64,000 nt of DNA, taken from positions 1 through 64,000 of the forward strand of contig CAIWTJ010000096.1 in the NCBI GenBank assembly GCA_903915535.1, in the 5' to 3' direction. Below the pieces are notes generated by a model. That model did no database searches. It had not been told where the DNA came from and saw only the letters and a program-made list of their open reading frames with translations. Both the position numbers and the translations under genes were made by a program. Positions within the stretch are counted from its first letter, which is position 1. Each line of letters opens with the position of its first letter. Below, piece by piece: positions 38,498 to 48,107 of the stretch. Origin of the DNA: Enhydrobacter aerosaccus. GTDB taxonomy: Bacteria; Pseudomonadota; Alphaproteobacteria; Reyranellales; Reyranellaceae.

Positions 38498-39472
38498 CTA
38501 CAGAACCCGGCGCGGATCGAGCGCATCGCGCAGACCGTCGCCGATGAAGTTGATGGAGACCACCGCGAGGAAGATAAGCGCACCGGGGAACAGGGCCCAG
38601 TGCGGGGCGATGTCGAGATAGTCCTTGGCGTCGAACAGAACGCGGCCCCAGGTGGGGATGTCGGGCGGGAAGCCCAGGCCAAGGAACGACAGGGTAGATT
38701 CCGCGATGATCGCGGCGGCCACGTCGATCGTGCCCGCCACGATGACCGGCCCCAATGCGTTGGGCAGGATGTGGTTCAACACGATGCGCAGGCGCGAGGC
38801 GCCCAGCGCCCGCGCGGCCTCGACGAACTCCTTCTCGCGGATCGACAGGATCTGGGCGCGTACCAGGCGCGCCACCGGCATCCAGCGCAGGCCGCCGATC
38901 ACGATCACGATCATGACGAAGACGCCGCCCTCCGGCCCCAGCACGGCCTTGAGGCCGTCGCGGAAGAGATAGATCACCAGCAGCAGCAGCGGCAGCTGCG
39001 GCAGCGAGAGGAAGAGATCGGTGAGCCACATCAGGCCTGCGTCGACGCTGCCGCGCGACATCCCGGCCAGCGCGCCCACCAGCATGCCCACGATGCAGGC
39101 CACCGCCATCGCCGAGAGGCCGACGGCCAGCGAGATGCGGCCGCCGTAGATCAGGCGCGCCAGCACGTCCTGGCCGAGATCGTCGGTGCCAAACGGGTGG
39201 TTCCAGGACGGTCCCTCGAGCTTCGCGGTGAAGTCGATCTCGTTGATCGGCACGCGCCACAGCAGCGGACCGACAGCGATCGCCGCGATCAGCAGGAGCA
39301 GGATGACCGCGCTCGCGACGGCAAGCTTGTGGCGGCGGAAGCGTCGCCACGCCTCGAGCGTCGGCGAGAAGCGCTGCGCCTTGTCCTTCGCCCCACCAGC
39401 TCCGGGGCCGGCGACGGGCGCCTCAGCGGAAAGCAATGCGGGGGTCGAGCCAGCCATAGAGCACATCTGCAA
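38498..39472 (-). CDS. Peptide ABC transporter permease (DppC/OppC-like)
   Basis: [31 protein letters not shown]...[28 protein letters not shown]. Confidence 0.93.
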   Translation of the reverse strand: MQMCSMAGSTPALLSAEAPVAGPGAGGAKDKAQRFSPTLEAWRRFRRHKLAVASAVILLLLIAAIAVGPLLWRVPINEIDFTAKLEGPSWNHPFGTDDLGQDVLARLIYGGRISLAVGLSAMAVACIVGMLVGALAGMSRGSVDAGLMWLTDLFLSLPQLPLLLLVIYLFRDGLKAVLGPEGGVFVMIVIVIGGLRWMPVARLVRAQILSIREKEFVEAARALGASRLRIVLNHILPNALGPVIVAGTIDVAAAIIAESTLSFLGLGFPPDIPTWGRVLFDAKDYLDIAPHWALFPGALIFLAVVSINFIGDGLRDALDPRRVL

Positions 39473-40385
39473 TGAGGTTGAAGAGGACGACGAGACAGGC
39501 GAACACGAAGGTGACGGCCATCACGACCGGCGTGTCGTTGGCCAGGATCGACGCGATCAGCAGCGAGCCGATCCCAGGAATTCGGAAGATCTGCTCGGTG
39601 ACGATCGCGCCGCTGAACACGATCGGCATCTGCAGTGCCACCAGCGTGACGACCGGGATCAGCGCGGTGCGCACGACGTGGCGGATCACCACTCGGCGCT
39701 CGCCGATGCCCTTGGAGCGCGCGGTGGTGATGTAGTCGAGCCGCGCGACGTCGAGCACGGCCGAGCGCACGTAACGCACCAGAGAGGCGCCCTGGAACAG
39801 GCCCAGCACGGTTATCGGCATGATCGCCTGCTTGAAGTACTCCCAGACCCACTGGAAGCCGGTGGCGGCGATGTCGCTGCGATAGACGAACGGCAGCCAG
39901 TCGAGCTGGATGCTGAAGATCAGGATCAGCAGCAGTCCGGTGAAGAACGTCGGCAGCGAGAAGCCGACGAAGGCCAGCGTATTGGCGATCTGGTCGAAGA
40001 TCGAATAGGGCCGGGTGCCCGCCAGCACGCCGACCGGCAAGGCGACCAGGATGGCGATGAGCTGCGCCGAGCCGATGACGAACAGGGTCGCGGGCAGGCG
40101 CTGCAGGATCAGCGTGTCGACGTTGACGCGGCTGACGAAGGAGAAGCCCCAGTCGCCATGGATCATGGCGACCAGCCAATGGATGTAGCGAAGGTAGATC
40201 GGATCATCGAGCCCGAACTTCTCCCTGAGCGCCATCCGTACTTCGGGGGGCACGTTGGGATTGGTCGCGAGCTCACCGAACGGATCGCCCGGCGCCAGTG
40301 CCAGGACCGTGAACAGCACCAGGCTGATGCCGAGCAAGCTCGGCAACGCGATCAGCAGACGACGGATCAGGTACTGACGTGACAC
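39423..40385 (-). CDS. Peptide ABC transporter permease (DppB/OppB-like)
   Basis: [32 protein letters not shown]...[22 protein letters not shown]. Confidence 0.93.
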   Translation of the reverse strand: MSRQYLIRRLLIALPSLLGISLVLFTVLALAPGDPFGELATNPNVPPEVRMALREKFGLDDPIYLRYIHWLVAMIHGDWGFSFVSRVNVDTLILQRLPATLFVIGSAQLIAILVALPVGVLAGTRPYSIFDQIANTLAFVGFSLPTFFTGLLLILIFSIQLDWLPFVYRSDIAATGFQWVWEYFKQAIMPITVLGLFQGASLVRYVRSAVLDVARLDYITTARSKGIGERRVVIRHVVRTALIPVVTLVALQMPIVFSGAIVTEQIFRIPGIGSLLIASILANDTPVVMAVTFVFACLVVLFNLIADVLYGWLDPRIAFR

Positions 40386-40394
40386 CCGTTCGGC

Positions 40395-42185
40395 TCAGCC
40401 TTCCTTGAACCAGTTCGCGAGATCCCAGGTATTGTTGTCCCAGCCGCTGATCTCGGCCTTCAGCTTGCTGTTCATGGCAACGACGCCCGGCCGCGCGACG
40501 ACAGGAATGACCACGACGTTTTCGATCACCATGTCGTTGCACTTGATCAGCAGGGCGGCGCGCTTGACCGGATCGAGCTCGGTCTGCGCCGTCGTGTGCG
40601 TGGCGTCGTATTCGGCGTTACGCCAGCGCGTGATGTTGCGGCCCTGCCACTTGTTGTCCTTCTGCGCGACCTCGGCCGTGAGGAACTGGCGCAGATAGAC
40701 CTCGGGGTCCGGCTGCGACATGGTCACGGTGTACATCTGCAGGTCGGTATAGAAGTGCGGGTAGGTGTCGGGATTGGCAACATCGGACGAGAAGAAGACG
40801 GAGGAGACCACCGCCTTCACCTCCACGTCGATGCCGGCCTTCTGGCACGACTGCTTGATGATCGCCTGCGTCTTCTGGCGCGGCTGGTTGATCGAGGTCT
40901 GGAAGACGAACTTGAGCTTCGTGCCGTCCTTCTCGCGGATGCCGTCGGCGCCCTTCTTCCAGCCGGCCTTCTCGAGAATGTCCGCCGCCTTGTCGACGTT
41001 GAACTCGAACTTCGCCGTCTTCGAGCGATACTTCTCCGGATTGGCCACGAAATTCGGCGTCGCCTGCCCGGTGCGTCCGTAGATGAACTTCTCGACGGAG
41101 GCCTTGTCGATCAGCAGCGACAGGGCCTGGCGCACGGCCGGCTCCGACAGGGTCGGATGCTTGGTCTTGATGCTCGAGCGCTCGCCATCGACCTCGGTCC
41201 ACGGATCGGTGGTCGCGACCTGGATATGCTCCATGTTGCCGCCGGGCGAGATCTCGACCCGGCCCTTGCCGCCCTTCTCCAGGCGCAGCAGGATCTCGTC
41301 CTCGACCTGCAGGTTCCAGGCGAAGTCGTATTCGCCGGTCTGCAGCACGGCGCGCGCGGCCGACACGGCATCGCCGCCGCCCTTCATCTCGACGCTGTCG
41401 AAATGCGGCCGGTTTTCCTGGTGGTACTTGGGATTGATCACGCCGGTGACGACGTCGCCCGGCTTGAAGCTGGTGAAGAGATACGGGCCGGTGCCCACGG
41501 GCTTCAGGTTGGTCGGCGCATCGCGCGACTTGCCGCCGGTGTAGTCGGCGAACAGGTGCTTGGGAATGATCATGCCGTTCACGCCGACGAAGGCATCGGC
41601 CCAGAACGGCGTCGGCTTGTCGAAGATCACCTTGACCGTGAAATCGTCGATCTTCTCGACCGTCACGTCCTTGTAGGAGCCGCTGGTCGTCGCGGCCGTC
41701 GCGGGGTCCTTGGCGAACGCCCAGTTAAAGACGACGTCATCGGCCGTGAACGGCTTGCCGTCGTGCCAGGTCACGCCCTTCTTGAGCTTCCACACGACGG
41801 ATTTGCCGTCGGCGGCGATCGTGCCGTCCTCGCGGCTGGGAATTTGTGCCGCCAGGACCGGCCGCAGGTTGCCGTCGCCGTCCCAGCCGGCCAGCGGCTC
41901 GTAGAACAGGCGCGAGCCGTCCTGATCCTTGGTGCCGACCGCGAAATGCGGATTGAGCAGAGTGGGCCCCTGCCACCACAGGACCTTCAGCGGACCGCCG
42001 CCGCCCGGCTTGGTCGGCTTGTAGGTCGCCTTGGACTGGGCGATCGCCACGCCCGAATGCATCAGGATCTGAGTCGCGATCGGGGCCGTCAGCCCCACCG
42101 CCACCAGCTTCCTGGTAAAGTCACGGCGCGACAACGCGCCCTTTTTCACGCCGTCGATCAGCTCGCGGATGTCACGTTCGTTCAT
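40395..42185 (-). CDS. Peptide ABC transporter substrate-binding protein
   Basis: Tat-like leader RRDFTRKLVAVGLTAPIA; LNPHFAVGTKDQDGSRLFYEPLAGWDGDGNLRPVLAAQIPS. Confidence 0.92.
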   Translation of the reverse strand: MNERDIRELIDGVKKGALSRRDFTRKLVAVGLTAPIATQILMHSGVAIAQSKATYKPTKPGGGGPLKVLWWQGPTLLNPHFAVGTKDQDGSRLFYEPLAGWDGDGNLRPVLAAQIPSREDGTIAADGKSVVWKLKKGVTWHDGKPFTADDVVFNWAFAKDPATAATTSGSYKDVTVEKIDDFTVKVIFDKPTPFWADAFVGVNGMIIPKHLFADYTGGKSRDAPTNLKPVGTGPYLFTSFKPGDVVTGVINPKYHQENRPHFDSVEMKGGGDAVSAARAVLQTGEYDFAWNLQVEDEILLRLEKGGKGRVEISPGGNMEHIQVATTDPWTEVDGERSSIKTKHPTLSEPAVRQALSLLIDKASVEKFIYGRTGQATPNFVANPEKYRSKTAKFEFNVDKAADILEKAGWKKGADGIREKDGTKLKFVFQTSINQPRQKTQAIIKQSCQKAGIDVEVKAVVSSVFFSSDVANPDTYPHFYTDLQMYTVTMSQPDPEVYLRQFLTAEVAQKDNKWQGRNITRWRNAEYDATHTTAQTELDPVKRAALLIKCNDMVIENVVVIPVVARPGVVAMNSKLKAEISGWDNNTWDLANWFKEG

Positions 42186-42336
42186 GTGGCTTCGCCCCTT
42201 TGAGACGCCTTCCCCGTTTGCCGCTCTCGCTATGCTGCAAGATGCGTGCAATTCTTGATAGGAACAGGCTGGGACGCCGCCGTCAACGACAGGGCGGTCG
42301 CGGCGGGCCCGTTACAGCGGAAGGAGAGCAAGGACC

Positions 42337-42654
42337 ATGGCCTGGATATATCTTGTCGCGGCGGGCGTGCTGGAAATCGGCTGGCCGGTCGGCCTGAAAA
42401 TGGGCTGGACCGAGTCCGGCGCGAAGCCGGCGTGGCTTGGACTGTCCATTTTCTGCATCATCGCAAGCGGTGCGCTGCTTTTGTGGGCACAACGCACCAT
42501 TCCCATGGGCACGGCCTATGCCGTGTGGACTGGAATTGGTGCTGTCGGAGCCTTTACGGTCGGGATCGTGGCGTTCGGCGACCAGGCGACGGCGATGCGG
42601 ATCGTGTCCATCGCCCTGATCGTGGCCGGCATCGTCGGGCTCAAGCTCGCCTGA
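42337..42654 (+). CDS. sugE: SMR-family efflux protein (SugE/Gdx-like)
   Basis: MAWIYLVAAGVLEIGWPVGLKMGW...IPMGTAYAVWTGIGAVGAFTVGIVAFGD. Confidence 0.9.
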   Translation: MAWIYLVAAGVLEIGWPVGLKMGWTESGAKPAWLGLSIFCIIASGALLLWAQRTIPMGTAYAVWTGIGAVGAFTVGIVAFGDQATAMRIVSIALIVAGIVGLKLA

Positions 42655-42664
42655 GGGCCTCGCC

Positions 42665-43414
42665 ATGCGCCTCAAAGACAAAGTCGCCATGATCAGCGGC
42701 GCAGCGAGCGGAATGGGAGCGGCGACCGCTCGCCTGTTCGCGCGAGAGGGCTGCAAAGGCGTGGTCGTGGCGGACATTCTCGACAAGGACGGCCAGGCAG
42801 TGGTGGCCGATATCGAGAAGGCCGGCGGCCGCGCGATCTTCGTGAAGCTCGACGTCACCGACGAGGCGCAATGGAAGGCGGCCGTCGACAAGACCGTCGC
42901 CACCTATGGCGGCCTCGACGTCCTGGTGAACAACGCCGGCATCTCGGGATCGGCCGAGCAGGACCTGTACGACACCGTGGCCTGGCACCGGCTGATGGAC
43001 ATCAACTCGACCGGTGTCTTCCTCGGCATGAAGTACGGCATCCGCGCCATGAAGCGCGGCGGCTCGGTGATCAACCTGTCGTCGATCTCGGGCATCACCG
43101 GTCAGGGCTACATCCATGTCGGCTACAACGCCTCGAAGGGCGCGGTGCGCCTGATCACCAAGGCGGGCGCCGCCCAGCACGGCAAGGACGGCATCCGCGT
43201 GAACTCGGTGCACCCCGGCCTCATGCCGCCGATGCGCACCTCGGGCCGCACCGCCGATCCGGTCGCGCGCGCCAAGACCCTGAAGGGCGTGCCGCTCGGG
43301 CGCGCCGGCGAGGTCGACGAAGTGGCCTACGCGATCCTGTTCCTGGCGTCGGACGAATCGTCCTATGTCACGGGCGCAGAGCTCGTGGTCGATGGCGGCT
43401 GGACCGCGGTATGA
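42665..43414 (+). CDS. SDR-family oxidoreductase
   Basis: MRLKDKVAMISGAASGMGAATARLFAREG, NNAGISG, YNASKGAVR. Confidence 0.93.
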   Translation: MRLKDKVAMISGAASGMGAATARLFAREGCKGVVVADILDKDGQAVVADIEKAGGRAIFVKLDVTDEAQWKAAVDKTVATYGGLDVLVNNAGISGSAEQDLYDTVAWHRLMDINSTGVFLGMKYGIRAMKRGGSVINLSSISGITGQGYIHVGYNASKGAVRLITKAGAAQHGKDGIRVNSVHPGLMPPMRTSGRTADPVARAKTLKGVPLGRAGEVDEVAYAILFLASDESSYVTGAELVVDGGWTAV

Positions 43415-43572
43415 CTGTCGTCCCGTTAAAATAACGGGAAAACGGAAACGGGGATGGGTAGCGGGTAGCGCTAATTGCGCTAACTCGCCCGCCCCGCTCG
43501 ATCCTGCCGGATCTCGGGTCCCGGTCCTCGATGAGCAGGCAACATTGGGACGCCGCGCCGCAATTCAAGACT

Positions 43573-45593
43573 TCAGAATGCCTTCGCGACGGTCAATCGA
43601 AACGCGAGGGGCTCGACGGGATGGAAGTGGGTGTCGTTCACCGCCGCCGCCTCGCCCTGGAGCTGCGACTGGTAGTAATAGGTGATCTGGTCGGCCTGCG
43701 TGTTCAGCAGATTGAGCACGTCGAGTGTGACCTTGATACCCGACTCGAAGCTGTAGCCCGCGCGCGCGTTGAACAGGGACGTTGCGCCGGAATAGACGCT
43801 GCCGTCCTCGATCAACGGGCGCGGGCCGAAATAGCGCCAGCGCAGCGCAGCGCACCGAACCAGCCGAGCTCCCCGCCGAGCGTGATGCCCGCGGACGCTA
43901 CCCATGCCGGCGCCTCGGGGATAAAGGAGCCGATCGGATTGTCCGCGTCCTTGAAGCGCGCCTGCGTGTAGGCCACGGCGCCGTCGAAGGTCGCCCACGA
44001 AACCGGGCGATAGCGGTTGGTCCATTCGACACCCAGCCGCCGGCTTGCCCGGTTGGGGGACGTATCTCCCGCGTCGCCACCGAACACCAGCTCGCTGTCG
44101 AATTCGAGCACGAACAACGCCACGCTCGAGTCCAATCCCCTGATGATCTGCGTGCGGGCACCGACTTCCGCGCCGCGCGACTGCACCAGCAGCGGCGCGC
44201 CCTGGCTGAGGCCGCGCACGTCGTTGGAGTGAAAGCCCATGCCGGCGTTCACATAGAACTCGGTCCTGGCGAACGGGCCGAACACCAGCCCGGCCTTGGG
44301 GTTGGGCATGAACGCCGTCGAAGCCGCTGCATTGCCCGGCTGGTCGGACGCATCGGTCGCCCAGAAAAGATCACCGCGCAAACCGACGGTCGAGCGCAGC
44401 CACTCCGTCCACTTGATTTTCTCCTGCATGTAGACGCTGACGCTCGTCTCCTCGACATGGTCCGTGCGGATCGTGCCCACCGGCACGCGCTGCACCGTGT
44501 TGAACAGGCCAAGATCGATCGAGTCGTGGCGCACCTGCAAGCCCACGACGTTCTCGACGTCCAGGCCGGCCAGCGCATGGAACGTCGTGTGGCTGGCGTT
44601 CAATCCATAGAGGGTGCGTTTGTCGCTCTGCTGGAACTGGTCGCCGTTCACCGGATCGTTCATGAAATAGGTGAAGTTGTTGAACAGGTTCAGGGTCGAA
44701 TGGACGAGGTACGCCTCGACCCGGTCGGCGCTCCGCTCGTCCTTCCGGCTCCACCGCGCCGACAGCGAATAGCGCTGCGTGTCGCCCGCGTCGCTGGGAT
44801 CGAGCGTGCCGAAGCGATTGACGAGGCCCGCATCGACGGCGCGCATGGCGATGTGGTTCGTGGCGTGCCACGTGTTCGCGTAGGCCATGCCGGTGATTGC
44901 AAGGCCGGTGTCCTCGGTGCCTTCGCTGTAGCGCAGCACGCCGTTGTATTTGCGCACGCCGTCGGGCACGTCCCACGGCCCGTTGTAGCGTTCGATCTCT
45001 GCCGCAGCCAAAAGCGAGCCACTCCCGAACAGCGTCGAACCGGCCGCCAGCCCGCGCCAGTAGCCGAAACTGCCGCCGGTCGCGGAGACCAGGTTCTTTT
45101 CCAGCCGATCGGCATAGGCAATGTGCACCGCGCCCGCGGAGGAGAAGTCGCCCTCGTCGGCCCAGTACGGTCCCTTCCGCACCAGCAGATTGTCGACCAG
45201 CTCGGGGATCATGAAGTTGAGGTCGGAATAGCCCTGCCCGTGCGCATGCGAGCGCGCGTTGATCGGCATACCGTCGAGCCAGATGCCGATATCGGTGCCG
45301 TGATCGAGATTGAAGCCGCGCAGGAAATATTGGTTGGCTTTGCCCTCGCCCGAATGCTGCGTGACGATCAATCCGGGCACGGCTTCCAGGATTTCGCCCG
45401 GCCGCGTCACCGGCCGCGTGTTCAAGGTCTCGCCGGAAATGCGCTGCTCCGAGGCCGCATCCGTCGGCCGCGATTCGAGATCGACCGGCGCGGTCACCGT
45501 GACCGTCGGCAGGACCGCCGACGCGCCGGTCTGTCCGAACGCAGGCCCCGCGACCGCGAGCAGGCCAAGCCAGAGAGCACGATGCGTATGCAT
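43573..45593 (-). pseudogene. TonB-dependent receptor (nickel-locus), frameshifted near the 3' end
   Basis: ORF 43812-45593 carries plug and barrel; the C-terminal barrel strands (WRYFGPRPLIEDGSVYSGATSLFNARAGYSF...LAFRLTVAKAF) are in the 43573-44025 frame; shift at (AGCGC)3, 43839-43853. Confidence 0.85.
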
Positions 45594-45613
45594 TTTTCAC
45601 AAATAATGCATAC
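45586..45613. promoter_or_regulatory. NikR-type operator, GTATGC-N16-GCATAC (9-bp arms gtatgcatt/aatgcatac)
   Basis: Perfect 9-bp inverted repeat with NikR-like 6-N16-6 spacing between divergent TonB receptor and NiCoT genes, next to nikR. Confidence 0.8.
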
Positions 45614-45650
45614 ACCGTGCCACTCAGCAACTGCTACGATCCCCCCGCAT

Positions 45651-46586
45651 ATGCGTACGCGTCTCATCATGCTGTTTGGCCTGCTGATCGCCGCGAACCT
45701 CGCGGCCTGGGGTGCGGCGCTCATAGTGTTTCATCAGCAGCCGCTGCTGCTGGGCACGGCCCTGCTGGCGTGGGGCTTCGGCCTGCGCCATGCGGTCGAT
45801 GCCGATCACATCGCGGCGATCGACAATGTGACGCGCAAGCTGCGCCAGGAGGGCCGCCGGCCGCTCACCGTCGGACTGTTCTTTGCGCTGGGTCATTCCA
45901 CCGTAGTGTTGCTGGCCGCCGGCGCGGTCGCCGCGACGGCCACCCTGCTCAGCACCAAGTTCGAGGCCTTCCGCGAGATCGGCGGCCTGATTGGCACGAC
46001 GATCTCGGCCTTCTTCCTGTTCGCAATCGCTGCCGTCAATCTCGTGACCTTGCGCGAGACGTGGCGGGCGTGGCGCCACGGCGGCGCGCCCGATCCGACT
46101 TTTGACGGGGGCCTGCTGGCGCGCGTCTGCCGCCCGCTCTTCAGGCTGATCGCGCACCCCTGGCACATGTTCCCGCTCGGCTTCCTGTTCGGCCTGGGCT
46201 TCGACACGGCGACCGAGGTCTCGCTGCTCGGCCTCTCCGCGACCAGCGCGGCGAGCGGGATGTCGCTGTGGGCGATCCTGGTGTTCCCGGCGCTGTTCGC
46301 CGCGGGCATGGCGCTGGTCGACACGGCCGACGGCGTGCTGATGCTGGGCGCCTACGACTGGGCCTTCGTCAGGCCGCGCGCGCGACTTGCCTACAACATC
46401 GTTATCACCGGCGCCTCGGCCGCAGTGGCGATCCTGGTCGGTGGCCTCGAGATCCTGGGAGTCGAGATCGACGGGCTGGGCTTCGCCATCGTGGGATTCT
46501 TCGCCCTCGCCTGGCTCGCGGCGCTGGTGCTCGGTCGACATACGGGACTGGACGAACGCGACGCGCCAGCCGACGCTGCCGACTAA
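45651..46586 (+). CDS. HoxN/NixA-family nickel/cobalt transporter (NiCoT)
   Basis: RHAVDADHIAAIDNVTRKL signature, LGFDTATEVSLLGLS signature. Confidence 0.93.
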   Translation: MRTRLIMLFGLLIAANLAAWGAALIVFHQQPLLLGTALLAWGFGLRHAVDADHIAAIDNVTRKLRQEGRRPLTVGLFFALGHSTVVLLAAGAVAATATLLSTKFEAFREIGGLIGTTISAFFLFAIAAVNLVTLRETWRAWRHGGAPDPTFDGGLLARVCRPLFRLIAHPWHMFPLGFLFGLGFDTATEVSLLGLSATSAASGMSLWAILVFPALFAAGMALVDTADGVLMLGAYDWAFVRPRARLAYNIVITGASAAVAILVGGLEILGVEIDGLGFAIVGFFALAWLAALVLGRHTGLDERDAPADAAD

Positions 46587-46606
46587 CCTTTCCGCCGGGA
46601 GCTTCC

Positions 46607-47092
46607 ATGCAGCGCATCACTCTGTCGATCGACGACGACCTCGCCGAAACGCTCGACCGGCACATGAAGAAGCACCGCTACGCCAGCCGCTCGGAGGCGT
46701 TGCGCGACATCCTGCGCGAAGCCCAGGCGCGCGAGATGCTCGACGACAAGCCCCAAGGAAAGGGAAAGGGCAAGGACGACGGCTTTTGCGTCGCCACGCT
46801 GGCCTACATCTACGACCACGAGACCCGCGATCTCGGCCGGCGGCTGACGCAGGCGCAACACAAGCATCACGACCTGCAGGTCGCGACCCTCCACGTCCAT
46901 CTCGACCACGATTCCTGCCTCGAGGTCTCCATCCTGCGCGGACCGACCCAGGCGGTGCGTGCCCTGGCGGACGACACGATCAGCCAGCGCGGGGTGCGCC
47001 ACGGCCAGCTCCACGTCGTGCCGGCCGCGCTGGAACACGAGAAGCACGGACATGGTGGCGCAGCCCACGGGCATACGCACATCCACGCTTGA
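46607..47092 (+). CDS. nikR: Nickel-responsive regulator NikR
   Basis: RHH domain MQRITLSIDDDLAETLDRHMKKHRYASRSEALRDILRE; ACT-type Ni site HKHHDLQVATLHVHLDHDSCLEVSILRG. Confidence 0.95.
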   Translation: MQRITLSIDDDLAETLDRHMKKHRYASRSEALRDILREAQAREMLDDKPQGKGKGKDDGFCVATLAYIYDHETRDLGRRLTQAQHKHHDLQVATLHVHLDHDSCLEVSILRGPTQAVRALADDTISQRGVRHGQLHVVPAALEHEKHGHGGAAHGHTHIHA

Positions 47093-47123
47093 AGCGGGCG
47101 CATCCGGCCGCCACAATGCCCGC

Positions 47124-47507
47124 ATGACGACGCAGCGAACAGATTCTCCGATGCAGGCCTTGGGGCTTGCCGTCGCGCTGTTCGCGATCACGCTCAATTT
47201 CCTGCAGCCGATCGCGCACGCCGCGATGATGCGCGATGGCGCGCCATCGGCACTGTGGAGTGTCTTCTGCAATTCGACCGCCGCTGATCCCGACGGCAAA
47301 TCCGGTCCGGCGCCGATGGCGGCCAGTGCGCACGAGTGCTGCCTTGGGCTGGCGCATGTTCCCGCAATTGCCGCGCCGCCAGTTTGCTTCGTCGCACTTC
47401 CGCCGGTGTCGACATACATCGCGCCGCTGGTCGCGTCTGAGCAGCCTACGCCAGTCGGCATTCGCGACGGGCCCTCCCGACCGCGCGGCCCGCCCTCCTT
47501 CGCCTGA
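47124..47507 (+). CDS. Small secreted/membrane protein, possibly DUF2946-like
   Basis: 127 aa, N-terminal hydrophobic segment, AHECCLGLAH motif; next to copper-type genes. Confidence 0.5.
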   Translation: MTTQRTDSPMQALGLAVALFAITLNFLQPIAHAAMMRDGAPSALWSVFCNSTAADPDGKSGPAPMAASAHECCLGLAHVPAIAAPPVCFVALPPVSTYIAPLVASEQPTPVGIRDGPSRPRGPPSFA

Positions 47508-47567
47508 TCGTTAACGCCGCGACGCCCAAACCGCGTCGCTTTCGTTCGTCTGTCGAAGGAATAGTCC

Positions 47568-48107
47568 ATGTTGTCGATTCTCAGGGCGACCATCGTCGCC
47601 TGCGCGGGGCTTGTGCTGATCCCGGCCCTCGCGCGAGCGCACGTCGTCGCCGATCCCAATGAAGGCCCGGCGGGCGGCTACATCCGCACCGCCTTTCGCG
47701 TCACACACGGCTGCAAGGGCTCGCCTACCCTCGCCGTGACGATCCGCATGCCCGAGGGCGTGCTGTCGGCCAAGCCGATGCCCAAACCGGGCTGGACGAT
47801 CGAGATAAAGACCCGTCTGCTCGAAAAGCCCGTCGCCGGCCAGCACGGATTTGCGGTTCGCGACGCGGTCACCGAAGTCACATGGCAAGGCGGACGGCTC
47901 GAGAACAACCAGTTCGACGAATTCGTGGTGATGGTCGGCCTGCCGGATCGGGCGGGCGAAACTCTCTACTTCCCCACCGTCCAGACCTGCGAGAAGGGCG
48001 CGAACAACTGGACCGGCATTCCTGCCGCCGGCCAGAGCGCGCACGACTTGCCCGAGCCCGCGCCCTCCATCACGCTGAAGCCGGCGGCAGGCCACCATGC
48101 GCACTAG
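47568..48107 (+). CDS. YcnI-like DUF1775 protein
   Basis: ARAHVVADPNEGPAGGYIRTAFRVTHGCKGSPTLAVTIRMPEGVLSAKPMPKPGWTIEIK. Confidence 0.9.
   Translation: MLSILRATIVACAGLVLIPALARAHVVADPNEGPAGGYIRTAFRVTHGCKGSPTLAVTIRMPEGVLSAKPMPKPGWTIEIKTRLLEKPVAGQHGFAVRDAVTEVTWQGGRLENNQFDEFVVMVGLPDRAGETLYFPTVQTCEKGANNWTGIPAAGQSAHDLPEPAPSITLKPAAGHHAH

Noticed and set aside
40596-42203. 535-aa plus-strand ORF
   Set aside because: Antisense to the peptide ABC binding protein; shadow ORF composition.
42186-42336. Guanidine riboswitch upstream of the SugE/Gdx-like gene
   Set aside because: Looked for ykkC, mini-ykkC (paired ACGR loops) and guanidine-III signatures; none convincing by eye, though a covariance search would be decisive.
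43415-45650. Cobalamin riboswitch controlling the TonB receptor
   Set aside because: No B12-box-like sequence upstream of the receptor; the NikR-type palindrome and adjacent nikR explain regulation better.
43782-46586. 934-aa plus-strand ORF
   Set aside because: Only 45651-46586 (NiCoT) is real; the 5' part is antisense to the TonB receptor.
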